Shown piece by piece: positions 35,033 through 44,610 of a DNA stretch of 64,000 bases. The position numbers and the translations under genes were made by a program. The DNA lies in NCBI GenBank assembly GCA_964417895.1, contig CAYQJS010000027.1, positions 1-64,000 of the forward strand, read 5' to 3'. The number at the start of each line of letters is the position of its first letter. The stretch's first letter is position 1. This DNA is from CAYQJS01 sp964417895 (GTDB lineage Bacteria; Chloroflexota; UBA6077; SHYK01). The notes under the pieces were generated by a model. The model was given only the letters and a program-made list of their open reading frames with translations. It was not told the origin of the DNA and searched no databases.

Positions 35033-37417
35033 GTGGCTGAATCGTCCACATCCCTTGCCCCCGCCATAGTCCGCACGCGCGCGGCCGCCGACTGGGTAAC
35101 GCCCGCTCTGGCGACCATCTTCGTCTTCTCGGGCGCCAGCGGACTCATCTACCAGATCTCGTGGGTGCGGCTCCTGTCGCTCACCTTCGGGGTGACCATT
35201 TACGCCGTCAGCACCGTGGTCGCCGCCTTCATGGGTGGGCTCGCACTGGGGTCATTTCTAGGCGGGCGGGTCGCCGACCGCGTGCGCCGCCCCATCCTCT
35301 GGTACGCGGTGGCCGAGGGGATCATCGCCTTGATGGGCATCGCGTCTCCCGCCGCCCTGTCCTGGGTCCAGAGCGCCTACCTGGCCCTCTATCCCAGGGA
35401 CTCGACGGAAGCCGCGCTCGCAGTCGTGGCCCTTCGTTTCGTGCTGGCGGCTGTAGTGCTCATGGTGCCTGCCACCTTGATGGGCGCAACGCTGCCCCTC
35501 ATGGTCAAGGGCTCGCTCGCCATGAGCCAGGCGATCGGCCCACGCGTATCGTGGCTCTATGCCAGCAACACGACAGGGGCGATAGGCGGCACCGTGGCGG
35601 CGGGCTTCGTTCTCATTGGGACGGTCGGAATCAGCGGGACCATCGCGGTGGCGGCGGCGTTGAACCTCGTCGCTGCTGCCTCGGCCCTGATGTTAGGCGC
35701 CGCCGTTCGCCCCGCCCTTCGGGTTCAGAGTTCCGAGGCCCGAGTTCCGAGCTCGCGGCCTCTCGGAACTCAGAGCTCAGAACTCGGAACTTCGCCCCTG
35801 GTTCGCCGCTTAGTCATCATAACCTTCGCTGTCCAGGGGTTCGCGTCCCTCGCCTACGAGGTGGTCTGGACGCGCGTGCTGGCCATCATTCTGGACGGAA
35901 CCACGTACGCATTTTCCATCGTCCTCGCCACGGTACTGCTGGGGATTGCGCTGGGGAGCGCACTCGTCGGCCCGCTGATGTCGCGGCCCCTTCCCTGGGT
36001 GCGGGTGTATGCGCTGCTCCAGGCGGGCGTCGCGGCGCTCGCGTTCCTGGGCATCGTGGTTTTCGCCCGCATCTACGGCATCATGGGCCGGCTCGATGAG
36101 GCCCCACTGCTCCAGCAGCTCCTCGCCTCGGACCTCGCCTGGATGGCGATGGTCGCAATGGTCGCGATTCTGCCGCCCATGTTGCTGCTGGGTGCCAGCT
36201 TCCCCATCGCCGCCCGCATCGTCGTCTCGGGCGCCGCAAACGCTGGTCGGGACCTGGGTGTGCTCTATGCCGGGAACACGGCCGGGGCGATCCTCGGCGC
36301 CTGGATGGCGGGCTTCTTCCTGATCCCGTCGCTGGGCACGCAGCTCTCCATCGAGCTGCTGGCCGCGCTCAGCGCTACCCTCGCAGTAGCCCTTGCGCTG
36401 GCGAGCGGCCGGGGGCGGGCCGCGCTCGCGGCCGCTGCCGCCGCTCTCACCGTCGGATCGGCGGCCATTGCGCTGATCATGGCGCCCAACATGTACGCGC
36501 GCATCGTGGCCGGCCATTTTCCGGGACGCGACATCGTCTGGGTTGGTGAGGGCCAGGAGACCTCGGTCGGGGTCCTGCGCAATCAGGAGACGGGCCAGAT
36601 CAACATGTTCATCAACGGCCAGAACCAGGCCAGCGACGACGCCGGCACCGTATCGTTCCACCGTCTCTTGGGCCACATCCCGATGACGATTCACCCCAAT
36701 CCGCGAGACGTTCTCATCGTCGGCCTGGGCGGCGGCAGCACGGCCGGCGCCCTTGCGCGCCATGAGCCGCGGCGGATCGATGTAGTGGAGCTGTCCGATA
36801 CCGTCGTCGAGGGCGCGCGGTACTTCAGCCACGTCAATCGGGACGTGCACCAGGCGCCGTCTCTCCACCTGAAGATTGACGACGGCCGCAACCACCTGCT
36901 CCTCACAAACCGCAAGTACGACGTCATCACAGCTGACGTCATCCACCCGAGAAATGCCGGGAGCGCAGTGCTCTACTCGTATGAGTATTACGACCTCGCG
37001 CGCAGGGCGTTGAACCCCGGCGGACTGATGTCGCAATGGCTGGAGGATCGCCCCGACTCGCCGGACAATGAAGCTCAGCGCAAGCTCATGGCCCGCACGT
37101 TCCTGAAGGCATTTCCGTACGTGACCATGTGGGTATGGGGCGCCCTGATGATCGGCTCTAACGAGCCCATCGACGTGGACCTCGACCGCATCGTGGCGCA
37201 CTGGGATCAACGTGGCCTCGGGGAAGTGCTGGAGGGTAGCGGCTTCGACTCGCCCGATGCGTTCAAGGCGCTCTACGCGTTGAGCGACGCGGAGCTGCGC
37301 GCCTGGGCCGGCGAAGGACCGATCATGACGGACAATCATCCATACGTCGAATACTACTTCTCCCTCCCCGGGCGACCCTTCGTGCCCAGGTGGAGTCGGG
37401 GCTCATCACAGCCGTGA
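35033..37417 (+). CDS. Fused membrane transporter-spermidine synthase-like protein
   Basis: A 794-residue protein. The N-terminal 500 residues form two sets of membrane spans, starting ASGLIYQISWVRLL, a hallmark of this fused family. The C-terminal 280 residues are a spermidine-synthase-like methyltransferase-fold domain (GLGGGSTAGALARHEP, DVVELSDTVVEGARYF, DDGRNHLL, DVITADVIHPRN). A stretch between the two halves of the membrane part (35725-35792, residues about 232-255) is in-frame repeat DNA with GTTCAGAGTTCCGAG-type units. Starts at GTG 35033. Physiological role unknown. Confidence 0.85.
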   Translation: MAESSTSLAPAIVRTRAAADWVTPALATIFVFSGASGLIYQISWVRLLSLTFGVTIYAVSTVVAAFMGGLALGSFLGGRVADRVRRPILWYAVAEGIIALMGIASPAALSWVQSAYLALYPRDSTEAALAVVALRFVLAAVVLMVPATLMGATLPLMVKGSLAMSQAIGPRVSWLYASNTTGAIGGTVAAGFVLIGTVGISGTIAVAAALNLVAAASALMLGAAVRPALRVQSSEARVPSSRPLGTQSSELGTSPLVRRLVIITFAVQGFASLAYEVVWTRVLAIILDGTTYAFSIVLATVLLGIALGSALVGPLMSRPLPWVRVYALLQAGVAALAFLGIVVFARIYGIMGRLDEAPLLQQLLASDLAWMAMVAMVAILPPMLLLGASFPIAARIVVSGAANAGRDLGVLYAGNTAGAILGAWMAGFFLIPSLGTQLSIELLAALSATLAVALALASGRGRAALAAAAAALTVGSAAIALIMAPNMYARIVAGHFPGRDIVWVGEGQETSVGVLRNQETGQINMFINGQNQASDDAGTVSFHRLLGHIPMTIHPNPRDVLIVGLGGGSTAGALARHEPRRIDVVELSDTVVEGARYFSHVNRDVHQAPSLHLKIDDGRNHLLLTNRKYDVITADVIHPRNAGSAVLYSYEYYDLARRALNPGGLMSQWLEDRPDSPDNEAQRKLMARTFLKAFPYVTMWVWGALMIGSNEPIDVDLDRIVAHWDQRGLGEVLEGSGFDSPDAFKALYALSDAELRAWAGEGPIMTDNHPYVEYYFSLPGRPFVPRWSRGSSQP

Positions 37418-37809
37418 GCCGCCCAGGCGATGCCCCAGCGGCAGAAGGGACCCACGCGCCTCTCCGCGATCCCGCCGCGTCAGGGGAAGAGGCGCAGGCG
37501 CGCGTGCGGGCTCGTGCGCGGCGCCTGGTGTATGAGCGCCTGGCTTTGCTCTCGGCAGCCATCTGGGTAGTGGGGACGTTTGTCCTGTTCGTCGCCATTG
37601 TGCCGGTCGTGGCGCGGCCGCAACCGTTCATCGCAGTGGCCATGACCGTCCCACTGATTCCAGCTGCCTTGCCGTGGCTCTTCTACGGGATGATCAGCGA
37701 CCGCGTGGCGCGCCGTTGGATGGCCCGGGAAACTATGCTCGATCCCACTGAGCGAAGTTCCAACCAGCGGTCAAGCCCCTCTGCGGGCCCTTCACCCCCT
37801 TCACCATGA
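37414..37809 (+). CDS. Hypothetical membrane protein, two spans (131 aa)
   Basis: GTG 37414 overlaps the stop of the transporter-synthase gene (GTGA), so it is coupled to it. The product has a charged helical N-terminus (EEAQARVRARARRL) and two hydrophobic spans (ALLSAAIWVVGTFVLFVAIV and IAVAMTVPLIPAALPWLFYG). Its 3' end overlaps the convergent binding-protein gene by 77 nt, so the true stop may be debated. No family recognised. Confidence 0.6.
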   Translation: MSRPGDAPAAEGTHAPLRDPAASGEEAQARVRARARRLVYERLALLSAAIWVVGTFVLFVAIVPVVARPQPFIAVAMTVPLIPAALPWLFYGMISDRVARRWMARETMLDPTERSSNQRSSPSAGPSPPSP

Positions 37810-39427
37810 CAAGCGGCTGGACCGACCAGTAAAGGGGCATGAAAGCTACGTCTCCCATGCCCTCTTGGAGCAGTTGCTGGTGGAGGGGGAGCCGCTCTCG
37901 CGGCTCAATGGTGAGGGCGAGACGATCGGCGATGGCGTCGTATCGGGGGTTGGCGTAGCCGGTGATGTTCCGTCCCGTCCAGTTGTTCTCAGGAGTCGCC
38001 AGCTCTCGGCCGTGGTGGAACTGCACCGCGGTCTCGAGCCAGTTGGGTTCGCCTGTGATGGCGAAGGGAAACTGCGCCTGGTACCCGCGCTCTCGAGCCT
38101 GGGCAGCCGTGATGGCCCGAACTCCAGTAGCGACGCCCACGGCCTTCCACTGGTCCGCGATGATGGTGACCTCCTTCTCGGTGCCGATCTGGGTGCCGGC
38201 CCAGATCTCGGTTTCGAAGCGCTCCCCCGTCGTCTGGTGCACCAGAACCCCATCGGACCCTCGCGCCCACCCGGCCTGGCCCAGTAGCTGCTGAGCGCGA
38301 TTAAGGTCGTACGGGTACCGCGGAACGAAGGGATCGACCTCAGCGCGCTGCGGATGAAACGGGGGGAACCAGCTGTCCACGACGGGAGCATAGCCGTGGG
38401 TCATCACCTCCGACAGGCCCTGGCGGTCCAGGGCATGGAAGAAGGCCTGGCGCACGCTCCGCATCGGGAAGCCGTTGGAAGGGCGGGCGATAGCCGGGTT
38501 CTGCTGGAGCCTCAGGATGCGGACGTCGTCGGTCAGGTCGGCCCGAACCACGTTGCCCGTACCCTCCCAGCGACGCCTGATCTCCTCAGCCGCCTCCAGG
38601 TCCACGCCCGGCGGCATGATGATGTCCACGGTGCCCGATAGGATGTTGGCCAGCATCGCATTGGCATCGAAAACGTAGCGCACCACCACCGAGTCCAGCA
38701 GCGGACGCCCGAGGTAGTAGCCCTCAAACGGGGCGTACTCGGAGTGCGAACCCTGCTCGTATCTCACCAGACGATATGGCCCGAGACCGATGAAGTCGCT
38801 GGTGAGCGGCGGTGTGTGAAGGAAGCGCTCCTTGTCCGCACGGTAGAGGTCCTCGGCAAGATGTCGAGGGAGCGGCCCCAGAGCTGGGGCCTCGTCCGCC
38901 GGGACGTAGGTCTTCGACCATCTGACGACGAAGGTGAGCGGATCCGGCGCATTGGCCGATTCCATCGCCTCGAGGGCGCGCCCCCAGCGGTTGGGGAGAG
39001 CCGGATCCTTGCTGACGGCGAAGGTAAAGAGCAGGTCCGCACTACTGAAGGGCGCCCCGTCGTGCCATTTTACGTTCGGGCGCAACTTCCAGGTTGTCTC
39101 CATTGTACCGTCGTCGTTGACGCGCCAAGTGCCGCGCTCGATGGAGATCTGCTCGGCCGCCAGCTGCGGCACCCATGCGTTGTCGTCGTTGCTGACGACG
39201 AGCTGGTTGTGGGCGATATCCACCTCGATGCCGGCGCCTCGGCGGCTCGCCCCCGCCGAGGGATAGCCGGTGAGGATGTCCGGCTCTCGCTTCTCAGCGA
39301 TGGTGAGGACCTTCCTGGCGGGCGCCTGGGCGGACTGCGCATCGGACGAGGCCCCGGGCTGCCCTGGCTGCACGCAGCCACTCGATAGGACGACTAGGAC
39401 GATCATGCAGCCCTTGAATGCTCGCAT
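37733..39427 (-). CDS. ABC-type substrate-binding lipoprotein, family 5
   Basis: A 564-residue binding protein with a lipoprotein signal ending VLSSGC. Typical family-5 segments are WKLRPNVKWHDGAPFSSADL and VRQAFFHALDRQGL. ATG 39427 was chosen as the first codon that gives a proper signal peptide. It is divergent from a cupin gene and lacks transporter partners. Confidence 0.9.
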   Translation of the reverse strand: MRAFKGCMIVLVVLSSGCVQPGQPGASSDAQSAQAPARKVLTIAEKREPDILTGYPSAGASRRGAGIEVDIAHNQLVVSNDDNAWVPQLAAEQISIERGTWRVNDDGTMETTWKLRPNVKWHDGAPFSSADLLFTFAVSKDPALPNRWGRALEAMESANAPDPLTFVVRWSKTYVPADEAPALGPLPRHLAEDLYRADKERFLHTPPLTSDFIGLGPYRLVRYEQGSHSEYAPFEGYYLGRPLLDSVVVRYVFDANAMLANILSGTVDIIMPPGVDLEAAEEIRRRWEGTGNVVRADLTDDVRILRLQQNPAIARPSNGFPMRSVRQAFFHALDRQGLSEVMTHGYAPVVDSWFPPFHPQRAEVDPFVPRYPYDLNRAQQLLGQAGWARGSDGVLVHQTTGERFETEIWAGTQIGTEKEVTIIADQWKAVGVATGVRAITAAQARERGYQAQFPFAITGEPNWLETAVQFHHGRELATPENNWTGRNITGYANPRYDAIADRLALTIEPRERLPLHQQLLQEGMGDVAFMPLYWSVQPLVMVKGVKGPQRGLTAGWNFAQWDRA

Positions 39428-39517
39428 CGGACCCACACCCCAACACGTTTGGCGTGCCGCAAGCTTACGCGCGCCCGGGACGAACATCAACCGAACGCCA
39501 ATTAGAGAATCCGCGAT

Positions 39518-39547
39518 TTGACGCCTCCAGGAGCGCCCGATTAGACT
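39518..39547 (+). promoter_or_regulatory. Probable promoter for the cupin gene
   Basis: TTGACG (39518-39523) and TAGACT (39542-39547) with an 18-nt spacer, about 38 nt before ATG 39585. Confidence 0.45.
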
Positions 39548-39584
39548 GGCACGCAACCAAGTCGCCAAAGCGAATGGAGTCGGA

Positions 39585-40016
39585 ATGACTGCGATCGAGG
39601 CGCCCGCGCCGTTCACTGTAACCAAGATCCGGCCGCAGATGGTATCCCGAGGGAAGAAGAGCCAGCAGCTGGCGCGGACCGAGACCCTGGATCTGGGCGT
39701 CCAGGTCGTCGCGCCCGACGACGGCGAGACCAACCTTCACTCCCACCCGGGCCTCGACTCCTCCTGGGTCGTCCTGGACGGGGAGGCGATCTTCTACGGT
39801 GAGGACGACACCGTCGTCGCGACGCTCGGTCGGAACGAGCTGATCATGATCCCGGCGGGGACTCCGTACTGGTTCAAGGCCGGCAGCGAGAAACCCCTCG
39901 TCATTCTCCACATCGTTTGCATGAAGCCTGGTTTCACGCGCTCGAGCCGCATGGACCACCAGCCCCGCGTGCACCAGCCGCGAGAAGTGATCCCCGGGGT
40001 TTTCTACGAGGGTTAG
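39585..40016 (+). CDS. Cupin-domain protein
   Basis: A 143-residue single cupin barrel. The first motif has H52 and H54 (NLHSHPGLDSSWVVLDGEA), which would bind metal together with a later residue. The second motif (MIPAGTPYWFKAGSEKPLVILHI) has Tyr where a histidine is often found. GGAGTCGGA precedes the ATG. Likely a metal-binding enzyme or binding protein of unknown substrate. Convergent with the amidohydrolase gene. Confidence 0.85.
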   Translation: MTAIEAPAPFTVTKIRPQMVSRGKKSQQLARTETLDLGVQVVAPDDGETNLHSHPGLDSSWVVLDGEAIFYGEDDTVVATLGRNELIMIPAGTPYWFKAGSEKPLVILHIVCMKPGFTRSSRMDHQPRVHQPREVIPGVFYEG

Positions 40017-40019
40017 AGG

Positions 40020-41120
40020 TCAGCCCCTGATCCCGTAGAAGCGCTCGGCGTTCGTCGCGAGAACCGCCTCTTTGTCCTGTTCTGTCAGGTCGTCGCGCTC
40101 GAGCAGCTCCGCGATCTCATGCAGGCAGCTCTCGGCCGTCGTGCCCTCGTGGGGGAAATCGCTCGCGAACAGAAACGGCTCGCGTCCTGCCCGCTGCGTC
40201 GCATAGCCGAGGCCCTTGTCGTCACAGTCGAAGCCAACGAAAATGCGTCCTTCCCTGGCCAGTCGGCAGAAGTAGCCGGCCGCGCCTTCCTCTGGCAGCG
40301 GGCCTCCCACCCACTCGCCCTCCAGATCCACCTGCAGGTGCCCCTCGTAGGACCGCTCCATGCGGTCCAGGAAGAAGGGCACCCAGGTGGCGCCACCCTC
40401 GAGGAACCCCACACGGAGCCTGGGGAAGCGCTCGAATACACCGTGCGAGAGCATCGCCGCCGCCTGAACCATGATCCCGAAAGGATGCCCCAGCGCATGC
40501 ACAGGGTAGTACGTGCTGAAAGAGTCCATGCCCAGATGACTGTGGGAGCCGCCGTGCACCGCCAGCGCGCAGTCCAACTCTTCAGCGGCCTCGTAGACTG
40601 GATCATAGATCCTGTCGCCCAGGTGTCCCTTGATGCCCTCGCCCGTCGAGGGGAGCATCGCTGCGGGCATTCCCAGCTCTTTCACGACCCGATGCAGCTC
40701 CTCGGCCGCTGCGTGCGGGTCCTGGACGGGGATCAGGGCCGCCCCTTTGACGCGAGGCGTGACGTTCGTGAACCGATCGTAGAGCCAGTTGTTGTAGGCG
40801 CGGCACGCGGCGATGGCCCAATCGATGGAGGGAATCCGACCCACGCCGAGCCCCGTGCTCGGGTACACGACGGTCCAGTCGATGCCCGTGGCATCCATGA
40901 ACTCGACCCAGTCGCCAGCGTCGGGATTGTTGGGCCCGCCGCGCGCTTTCGTGCCCCCCCGGCGCCCGCCAGTATCGGCCGTCGCCCCCAGGAAGTTAGT
41001 GTGCAAATGGTCGAACTGCGGGAAGATAGGCCCCGAGTGCGCCCCTCTGGGCATGTACTTCGCGATCTCTTCGTTCTGACCCCGCTCTACGATGTGGCCG
41101 TCGGCATCGATGATGCGCAT
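40020..41120 (-). CDS. Amidohydrolase-2 family metal-dependent hydrolase
   Basis: A 366-residue TIM-barrel hydrolase/decarboxylase of the ACMSD-like amidohydrolase group. The metal motif D-x-H is at residues 7-9 (DADGHIVE). Further ligands are the His in LAVHGGSHSH and the Asp-His in FASDFPHEGTT. AAGGAGA sits 5 nt before ATG 41120. Such enzymes often act on aromatic-ring cleavage acids. Neighbouring substrate-binding proteins suggest import of organic acids, but this is inference. Confidence 0.88.
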   Translation of the reverse strand: MRIIDADGHIVERGQNEEIAKYMPRGAHSGPIFPQFDHLHTNFLGATADTGGRRGGTKARGGPNNPDAGDWVEFMDATGIDWTVVYPSTGLGVGRIPSIDWAIAACRAYNNWLYDRFTNVTPRVKGAALIPVQDPHAAAEELHRVVKELGMPAAMLPSTGEGIKGHLGDRIYDPVYEAAEELDCALAVHGGSHSHLGMDSFSTYYPVHALGHPFGIMVQAAAMLSHGVFERFPRLRVGFLEGGATWVPFFLDRMERSYEGHLQVDLEGEWVGGPLPEEGAAGYFCRLAREGRIFVGFDCDDKGLGYATQRAGREPFLFASDFPHEGTTAESCLHEIAELLERDDLTEQDKEAVLATNAERFYGIRG

Positions 41121-41139
41121 GGTCTTCTCCTTATTCGCC

Positions 41140-41236
41140 TCTCCTTCTGGGAGAGGCGAGCACCGCCCGCGCAGCGGGTGAGGGCTTGGCTCGAGGTTAC
41201 GCCCTCACCCCAACCCTCTCCCAGAGGGAGAGGGGC
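41140..41236. repeat. Intergenic CTCTCCC/GGGAGAG repeat pair
   Basis: Two inverted-repeat elements, CTCTCCTTCTGGGAGAGGCG (41140-41160 region) and CAACCCTCTCCCAGAGGGAG (41212-41231). They belong to the family also found at 24318, 33560 and 43110. They lie between the amidohydrolase start and the end of the binding-protein gene. Confidence 0.7.
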
Positions 41237-42990
41237 TAGTCCATCTCCCAGGTGTGGACGTTCCAGCCGCTGGCCAACTGGATTGGATTGATTGGGCCCG
41301 GGCCGCGGACACCCTTGCGAACCGCGACCGAGACCGTGCCGAAGTAGTAGTACATGGGGACGAAGATCGCCTCGTCCGCGGCTATCTTAAGCACGTCCGC
41401 GTAGAGCGAGCGCCGCTGGCCCGCGTCCAGGGTCCCGATGTACTGGTCGTAAAGCCGGTCGTAGGCCGGATTGGCATAGCCGCCGCGATTGTTGCCCCGC
41501 CACCGGGTGGCTTCCGACGAGATCTGGCTGCCGTGGAACTCGGCCATCGCCTCAGGGTGGTTGCGCACGCTGTTGGCGAACACCCCCTCGGTCTTGGACC
41601 GCAGCTCGTCCTTGTTGGGGGCCTCATTGGGGATGAGGTAGGTCGTGCCGTCGATCCCGCCTGCGCGCCACAGGTCCGCGAGGGTCAGGATTTCGCGCAA
41701 GTTCTCCGGGTTGCCGCCGACGGTGCGCACCTCGACTGTGATGGGCTGCCCGGCGCTGTTGCGGTACATGCCACCCGGCCCGCGAGTCCACCCGGCCTCG
41801 CCGAGGAGCCGTTCCGCGCGCGCGAGGTCATACGGATACCGCGCCAGGCCGCGCTCCTCCATGAGCGCGTAAACCGGATCGTCGCGGGTGACCAGGGTGT
41901 CAGCGACCGTCGTCAGTCCGTACTCGAGGGTGTCGACAATGGCCTGGCGGTCTAGCATGTGCACCAGGGCCTGGCGCACGCGCACGTCACCGACCCAGGG
42001 GGAAGCAGGATCGCGGTAGGAGAACCAGTTGACCCGCAGCCCATTCATGATGGGAGTGACAGTGCCCGCGCCCGAAGCTTCCCAGGTGCTCTTGGCGGCC
42101 ACGATCTGTTCCGTCTTCAGGGCGCCCACGGGCACGACGTCGATCTCTCCCGCGAGCAGGTTTGCCACGAGGGTATTGACGTCCGGGAAGTAGCGGGTGA
42201 CGACGCGGTCCACCTTCGGCCGGCCCAGGAAGTAGTCGTCGAACGCCAGGCCCTCCAGGTGGCTGCCGAGGACCCATTCGCCCATGCGGAACGGGCCGAG
42301 ACCGACGAACTCCCGGGTCCAGTAAAGATTATTAATGAACGCCTGTTTGTCCCCGGACTGGTAGAGATCGGAGAGGAGGTGCCGCGGGACGGCGGGGATC
42401 TCGGACACGCCGTGCGCGTTGGCCAGGATATACGGTTGGCGCCACGTGACCACGAGGGTCTCCGCGTCGCTCGCCACCACGTCCGCGACCAGCCGCAGCC
42501 AGGCGCCGCGCGTGATCGGGATCTCGTCATCCCGGACGATGCGCATCCCAAACAGGAAATCCTCGATGGTCAGCGGCATGCCATCGTGCCACTTCACGTT
42601 GGGACGGAGCCTCCAGGTGATCTCCATGCGCCCGTCGGGCATCACGCGCCAGTCTCCGTCGTCCAGACTCGGAACCTTCTGGGCGAGCCGTGGGGTTGGC
42701 TCACCCCGGTCGTCATAGACCGTAAGGCCGGAGTGGAACATGAGCCCCGGCTCGGGTCCGCCTGTTCCACCGGCGGAGAACAGCGCAATGCCGGTCCTGG
42801 GCTCGTCGACGACGGCCATGCGGAGCGTCTTGGGCCCTCGGCGCTCGGCGGGCTGGTCGCCGCTTCCGCGGCTCGCCGGTTGCGGCAGCGACGTGCAGCT
42901 CAGAGCCAGCAGACCCAGGACACACACCGAGGCCATCAGGAATCGAGACCGCGCGTTTCGCATCCCGTTTCCCCCCATCACGCCGTACAT
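41236..42990 (-). CDS. ABC-type substrate-binding lipoprotein, family 5
   Basis: A 584-residue family-5 binding protein. The lipobox LLALSC follows an extended N-terminus (MYGVMGGNGMRNARSR). ATG 42990 has GGGGAGGA 5 nt upstream; the internal ATG at MRNARSR is an alternative. It closely resembles the protein at 47771-49513: both have WRLRxxVKWHDG, VRQALVHMLDRQ/VRRALIQMLDRQ, and both end NxHTWEMD. No permease genes nearby. Confidence 0.9.
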   Translation of the reverse strand: MYGVMGGNGMRNARSRFLMASVCVLGLLALSCTSLPQPASRGSGDQPAERRGPKTLRMAVVDEPRTGIALFSAGGTGGPEPGLMFHSGLTVYDDRGEPTPRLAQKVPSLDDGDWRVMPDGRMEITWRLRPNVKWHDGMPLTIEDFLFGMRIVRDDEIPITRGAWLRLVADVVASDAETLVVTWRQPYILANAHGVSEIPAVPRHLLSDLYQSGDKQAFINNLYWTREFVGLGPFRMGEWVLGSHLEGLAFDDYFLGRPKVDRVVTRYFPDVNTLVANLLAGEIDVVPVGALKTEQIVAAKSTWEASGAGTVTPIMNGLRVNWFSYRDPASPWVGDVRVRQALVHMLDRQAIVDTLEYGLTTVADTLVTRDDPVYALMEERGLARYPYDLARAERLLGEAGWTRGPGGMYRNSAGQPITVEVRTVGGNPENLREILTLADLWRAGGIDGTTYLIPNEAPNKDELRSKTEGVFANSVRNHPEAMAEFHGSQISSEATRWRGNNRGGYANPAYDRLYDQYIGTLDAGQRRSLYADVLKIAADEAIFVPMYYYFGTVSVAVRKGVRGPGPINPIQLASGWNVHTWEMD

Positions 42991-43106
42991 GCTGTCCTCC
43001 CCTCCGGGTCGATGATAGCCACGTCCGGGTTCCTGGTCAAAGCAAACGGTAGCCACTTGCCCGAACCGGTGGTATGCTCGCACACAGGCCGGGACTGGGC
43101 CCGGTC

Positions 43107-43157
43107 GCGCGACGCCCTCACCCCAGCCCTCTCCCAGGGGGCCCAGGGGGAGAGGGA
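43107..43157. repeat. Intergenic palindromic repeat
   Basis: CGCCCTCACCCCAGCCCTCT followed by CCCAGGGGGCCCAGGGGGAGAGG: a member of the CTCTCCC/GGGAGAG family, placed before the propeller gene start. Confidence 0.65.
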
Positions 43158-43207
43158 GCTTGGCGGTCGGCGCGTTGATCCAGGTTCATCGAATCGGAGG
43201 CGCAGCA

Positions 43208-44191
43208 ATGGCGAAGAACTTCACGGTCTGCATGGGTAGTCTTGGCACAGGGCTGTGGCGGAGCGCGGACGGAGGAGAGAAATGGCAGCGGGCGCGGCTG
43301 GGAGACGGCTACCAGGGCGAGAAATCGGTCTACGGCCTCGCCGTCCACCCGAAGGATCCATCGATCATCTTCGCCGCTGGCGGCGATGGCGTCTACCGCA
43401 GCCGGGATCGCGGCATGAACTTTGAGCGGCTGGATTCGCCCATGAACACGATGCGCGTCTGGCGGGTCGCCATCGATCCGGTCGAGCCGGATACCGTGTT
43501 CGCGGGGACCTGTCCGGCGGCCGTTTTCCGATCGCGTGATGCCGGCGAGCACTGGGAGAACGTGTGCGCTGACTTCGCCGAGGAGTGCATGAATGTCGGG
43601 ACTCCCCGCATCACGGCGTTGGCGGTCGACCCGGGGGACCATCGCATCGTCTGGGCGGGCGCGGAGGTGGACGGGGTCCGCATGAGCCTGGATGGTGGCA
43701 ACAGCTGGGCGCGTGTGACCGGCGGGCTTCTCGACGAACCCGACATCCACGACATCGCGGTAGTGCCGGGCAGCCCCGGCCGCGTCTTCGTCTCCACGCC
43801 CCGCGAGATCGCCGTCAGCGACGATCGCGGCGACAGCTGGCAGGCCGTCGGCGCCCGCGACCACTTCTCTATGCCCTATTGCCGCAATGTCGCGGTCAAG
43901 GTGGACGATCCCAGCGTGATCTTCGTGGGGACAGGCGACACTGCGACGGGCGATGCGGGCTCGATCCAGCGCTCGGAGGACGGCGGCCGCACCTGGGAGG
44001 CGCCGCGCCTGCCCATGCCCGCCAATTCCTACATCAGCGGGTTCGCCACGCACGCGGCGGACCCCGACCTGGTGCTGGCCTGCACGCACTACGGGCAGCT
44101 CTACGCCAGCGCCGATGCCGGGAACTGGTGGGTCAAGCTGCCGAAGGAGTCGACGGAGGTCAGAGGCGCGCTCGCCTGGATTCCCAACTGA
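43208..44191 (+). CDS. BNR/sialidase-like beta-propeller protein
   Basis: A 327-residue propeller with repeated Asp-box motifs (S.DGG..W): SADGGEKWQ, SRDRGMNFE, SRDAGEHWE, SLDGGNSWA, SDDRGDSWQ and SEDGGRTWE. There is no signal peptide. ATG 43208 has GGAGGCGCAGCA directly before it. Asp-box propellers in this context often monitor or bind carbohydrates, but many are uncharacterised. Stands alone on the plus strand. Confidence 0.82.
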   Translation: MAKNFTVCMGSLGTGLWRSADGGEKWQRARLGDGYQGEKSVYGLAVHPKDPSIIFAAGGDGVYRSRDRGMNFERLDSPMNTMRVWRVAIDPVEPDTVFAGTCPAAVFRSRDAGEHWENVCADFAEECMNVGTPRITALAVDPGDHRIVWAGAEVDGVRMSLDGGNSWARVTGGLLDEPDIHDIAVVPGSPGRVFVSTPREIAVSDDRGDSWQAVGARDHFSMPYCRNVAVKVDDPSVIFVGTGDTATGDAGSIQRSEDGGRTWEAPRLPMPANSYISGFATHAADPDLVLACTHYGQLYASADAGNWWVKLPKESTEVRGALAWIPN

Positions 44192-44334
44192 CGTCGAAGC
44201 CCGACGGAGGGCAGCGCGGGCAGGCACAGTCTGAGAGGCTGATGGGGCGGCATGCACCGCGCCGCCAATGGACTGGGCGCGGGGTCGCGTTTTCAACCTC
44301 AGTAGGCTGAGACCACTCGCGGAGATCACCGCCT

Positions 44335-44610
44335 GTGGAATTTGAATGGGACCCTATCAAGGAGGCCCAGAATCTCAGCGGGCACGACCTGTCGTTTCAT
44401 GAGGCCGCCACGACGTTCAGTGATCCGCTGTCTATGACGTATCCAGATCCTGACCACTCCATTGGAGAGAGCCGATTTATCATCGTGGGCATGTCGTATC
44501 GTGGCAGGCTACTCGTCGTTGCTCACACTCAACGGGGCGACCGCATACGTGTCATTAGCGCATGAGTGGCAACCTCTGACGAGAGGAGGGTTCATGAAGA
44601 AGGGGAGTGA
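44335..44610 (+). pseudogene. brnT: BrnT-family toxin with premature stop
   Basis: GTG 44335 opens a BrnT-like RNase toxin (MEFEWDPIKEAQNLSGHDLSF, then FIIVGMSYRGRLLVV and RIRVISA). TGA 44563-44565 falls where the family has Arg, directly after ISA. In the same frame the expected ending follows: VATSDERRVHEEGE, then TGA at 44608. A single CGA-to-TGA change explains this. The missing tail carries catalytic-region residues in this family, so the toxin is probably inactive unless the stop is read through. The antitoxin gene overlaps the lost tail. Confidence 0.8.

Noticed and set aside
44563..44565. Second selenocysteine codon in the BrnT gene
   Set aside because: The TGA replaces an arginine (CGA), not a cysteine, and no hairpin follows; a point mutation is the simple explanation.
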